Both the position numbers and the translations under genes were made by a program. Shown here one piece after another: positions 33,107-34,242 of a stretch of DNA of 34,242 nucleotides (position 1 is its first letter; each line of letters opens with the position of its first letter). Origin of the DNA: Brevinematales bacterium (GTDB taxonomy: Bacteria > Spirochaetota > Brevinematia > Brevinematales > JAOACQ01). The stretch lies in the NCBI GenBank assembly GCA_026417755.1, contig JAOACQ010000016.1:1-34242 (forward strand), written 5' to 3'. Below the pieces are notes generated by a model. That model worked only from the letters and a program-made list of their open reading frames with translations, ran no database searches and was not told the origin of the DNA.

Positions 33107-34226
33107 TTATTTTTTCTTTTGTATCTTTGCCCATGTATCTTTTAAACCAACTGTTTTATTAAAAATCAATTTCCCATCTTTAGCGGCTTTTGAATCAAGA
33201 CAAAAATATCCAATCCTCAAAAATTGATAATGTTCTCCAACTTTGGCTTCTTTCATTATCTCTTCTCCAAAGCACTTTTCTTTAACAATAAGAGAGTCTT
33301 TATTAATTTCTTCTCTCCAATCTTTATTATCACTCTCACCCGGAGATGGATTTAAAAACAATTTATCATAAAGATGAACAGTTAGTGGAACTGCATGTTT
33401 TACAGAAACCCAGTGTAAAGTACCTTTGACCATTCTACCATCAGGTGTTCCACCTCCCCTCGACTGTGGATCGTAAGTGCAAATAAGTTTTACAACTTCA
33501 CCTTTTTCATCTTTTACTACTTCTTTACAGGTAATATAATAAGCATATTTAAGTCTTACCTCTTTTCCAGGAGAAAGTCTGAAATAATCTTTTGGGGGAT
33601 TCTCCATAAAATCATCTTTCTCAATATAAATTTCTCTTGAAAAAGCAATTTTTCTAGTTCCAGTTGAAATATCTTCAGGGTTATTTTCTGCATCAAAATA
33701 TTCAACTTTATCCTCAGGATAATTTTCTATTACAACCTTAATTGGATTTATCACAACCATTCTTCTTAAAGCTCTTTTATTCAAATCTTCCCGAATAGCA
33801 TATTCAAGCATTGATAGTTCAACAGTACTATTAGCCTTTGCAACTCCAACCATTTTAACAAAATTTTTTATAGCTTCAGGTGTATATCCTCTTCTCCTTA
33901 AACCACTTATAGTAGGCATTCTTGGGTCATCCCATCCATCTACAAAACCTTCTTCTACAAGAGTAAGAAGTTTTCTTTTTGATAAAACAGTATATGTTAT
34001 ATTTAATCTTGCAAACTCAATCTGTCTTGGCCTTGGCTCAGGAAACAATTTCTCCAAAAACCAATCATATAGCGGTCTGTGATCTTCAAACTCAAGTGTA
34101 CAAAGAGAATGTGTAATACCTTCAAAATAATCCGAAAGAGGATGAGCAAAGTCATACATTGGATAGATACACCATTTATCCCCTGTTCTATGGTGTGAAA
34201 CCCTCATTATTCGATAAATCACAGGG
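33107..34226 (-). CDS. glnS: Glutaminyl-tRNA synthetase (5' end missing)
   Basis: C-terminal 372 residues of a class I synthetase that charges tRNA-Gln directly. Present are the end of the catalytic domain ([43 protein letters not shown]), the KMSKS-type loop LSKRK and the family stretch [24 protein letters not shown], then the two anticodon-binding barrels. The N-terminal HIGH half lies beyond the contig end. The reading frame runs on to 34226 as Pro-Val-Ile-Tyr-Arg-Ile, matching E. coli GlnRS, so the GTG at 34222 is an internal valine codon, not a start. Bases after 34226 are adapter. It means Gln-tRNA need not be made by GatCAB. Confidence 0.95.
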
Positions 34227-34242
34227 CTGTCTCTTATACACA
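34227..34242. other. Nextera/Tn5 mosaic-end adapter remnant
   Basis: CTGTCTCTTATACACA is the first 16 bases of the 19-base reverse-complement Tn5 mosaic end used in Nextera libraries. It interrupts glnS exactly at the window edge. It is untrimmed sequencing adapter, not genomic sequence and not a transposon in this organism. Confidence 0.95.

Noticed and set aside
34220-34222. GTG start of glnS
   Set aside because: It encodes an internal valine aligned with E. coli GlnRS; the gene continues upstream beyond the contig end.
34227-34242. Tn5 transposon end suggesting a mobile element
   Set aside because: It is at the exact sequence end, matches the library adapter, and there is no transposase or target duplication.
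1-34242. CRISPR array, prophage, integrase or toxin-antitoxin pair
   Set aside because: No regularly spaced repeats and no phage, integrase or small paired toxin genes were found in the reading of either strand.

Overview
The window is AT-rich, densely coded bacterial DNA, read here only by eye. Several genes point to a spirochaete or a close relative: a spiro-SPASM-type protein (12209-13648), a large membrane-anchored protein resembling the spirochaete DUF5312 family (9406-11181), a PSP1/RicT protein between them, and two RsbU/SpoIIE-type phosphatases. A signal-peptide protein with beta-barrel character and a FtsL-RsmH pair suggest a double-membraned cell. The 2-oxoacid:ferredoxin oxidoreductase implies anaerobic, ferredoxin-based metabolism. 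The lineage is an inference from gene families; no 16S gene is present.

Layout. 1-1475 (-): 5' part of a response regulator with three PAS domains, cut by the window edge. 1782-7087 (+): argF-argH-aspS-argG operon, running from ornithine to argininosuccinate and arginine, with aspartyl-tRNA synthetase inserted. 7378-8330 (+): TlpA-like lipoprotein and dut, behind a strong promoter whose -10 box lies in a perfect 26-bp palindrome. 8277-13648 (-): spiro-SPASM, ricT, DUF5312-like and hflX; the end of hflX overlaps the end of dut tail to tail. 13747-18085 (-): four-subunit VorB-type oxidoreductase (delta, alpha, beta, gamma), an aldo/keto reductase and a BtuF-like binding protein, from one clear promoter. 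18234-22363 (-): tRNA-Arg, tRNA-Ser, PAS-PP2C-HATPase protein, rsmH, ftsL-like gene and SH3 protein. 22525-23542 (+): bioY and a DUF1284 protein behind a probable BirA operator. 23618-28189 (+): membrane GAF-PP2C phosphatase, outer-membrane-like protein, GT-A-like protein and SpsF-like cytidylyltransferase. 28262-34226 (-): glnS (5' truncated), ahcY, a methyltransferase plus restriction endonuclease, DUF192 protein and MoxR ATPase.

The last 16 bases (34227-34242) match the Nextera/Tn5 mosaic-end adapter, so the right edge is an artificial contig end. I see no CRISPR array, insertion sequence or prophage. The best candidates for new biology are the spiro-SPASM fusion (SpsF-like domain, cysteine-free radical-SAM-like middle, intact SPASM cysteines) and the phosphatase-barrel-glycosyltransferase-cytidylyltransferase operon. 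Neither can be called a new system from sequence alone.
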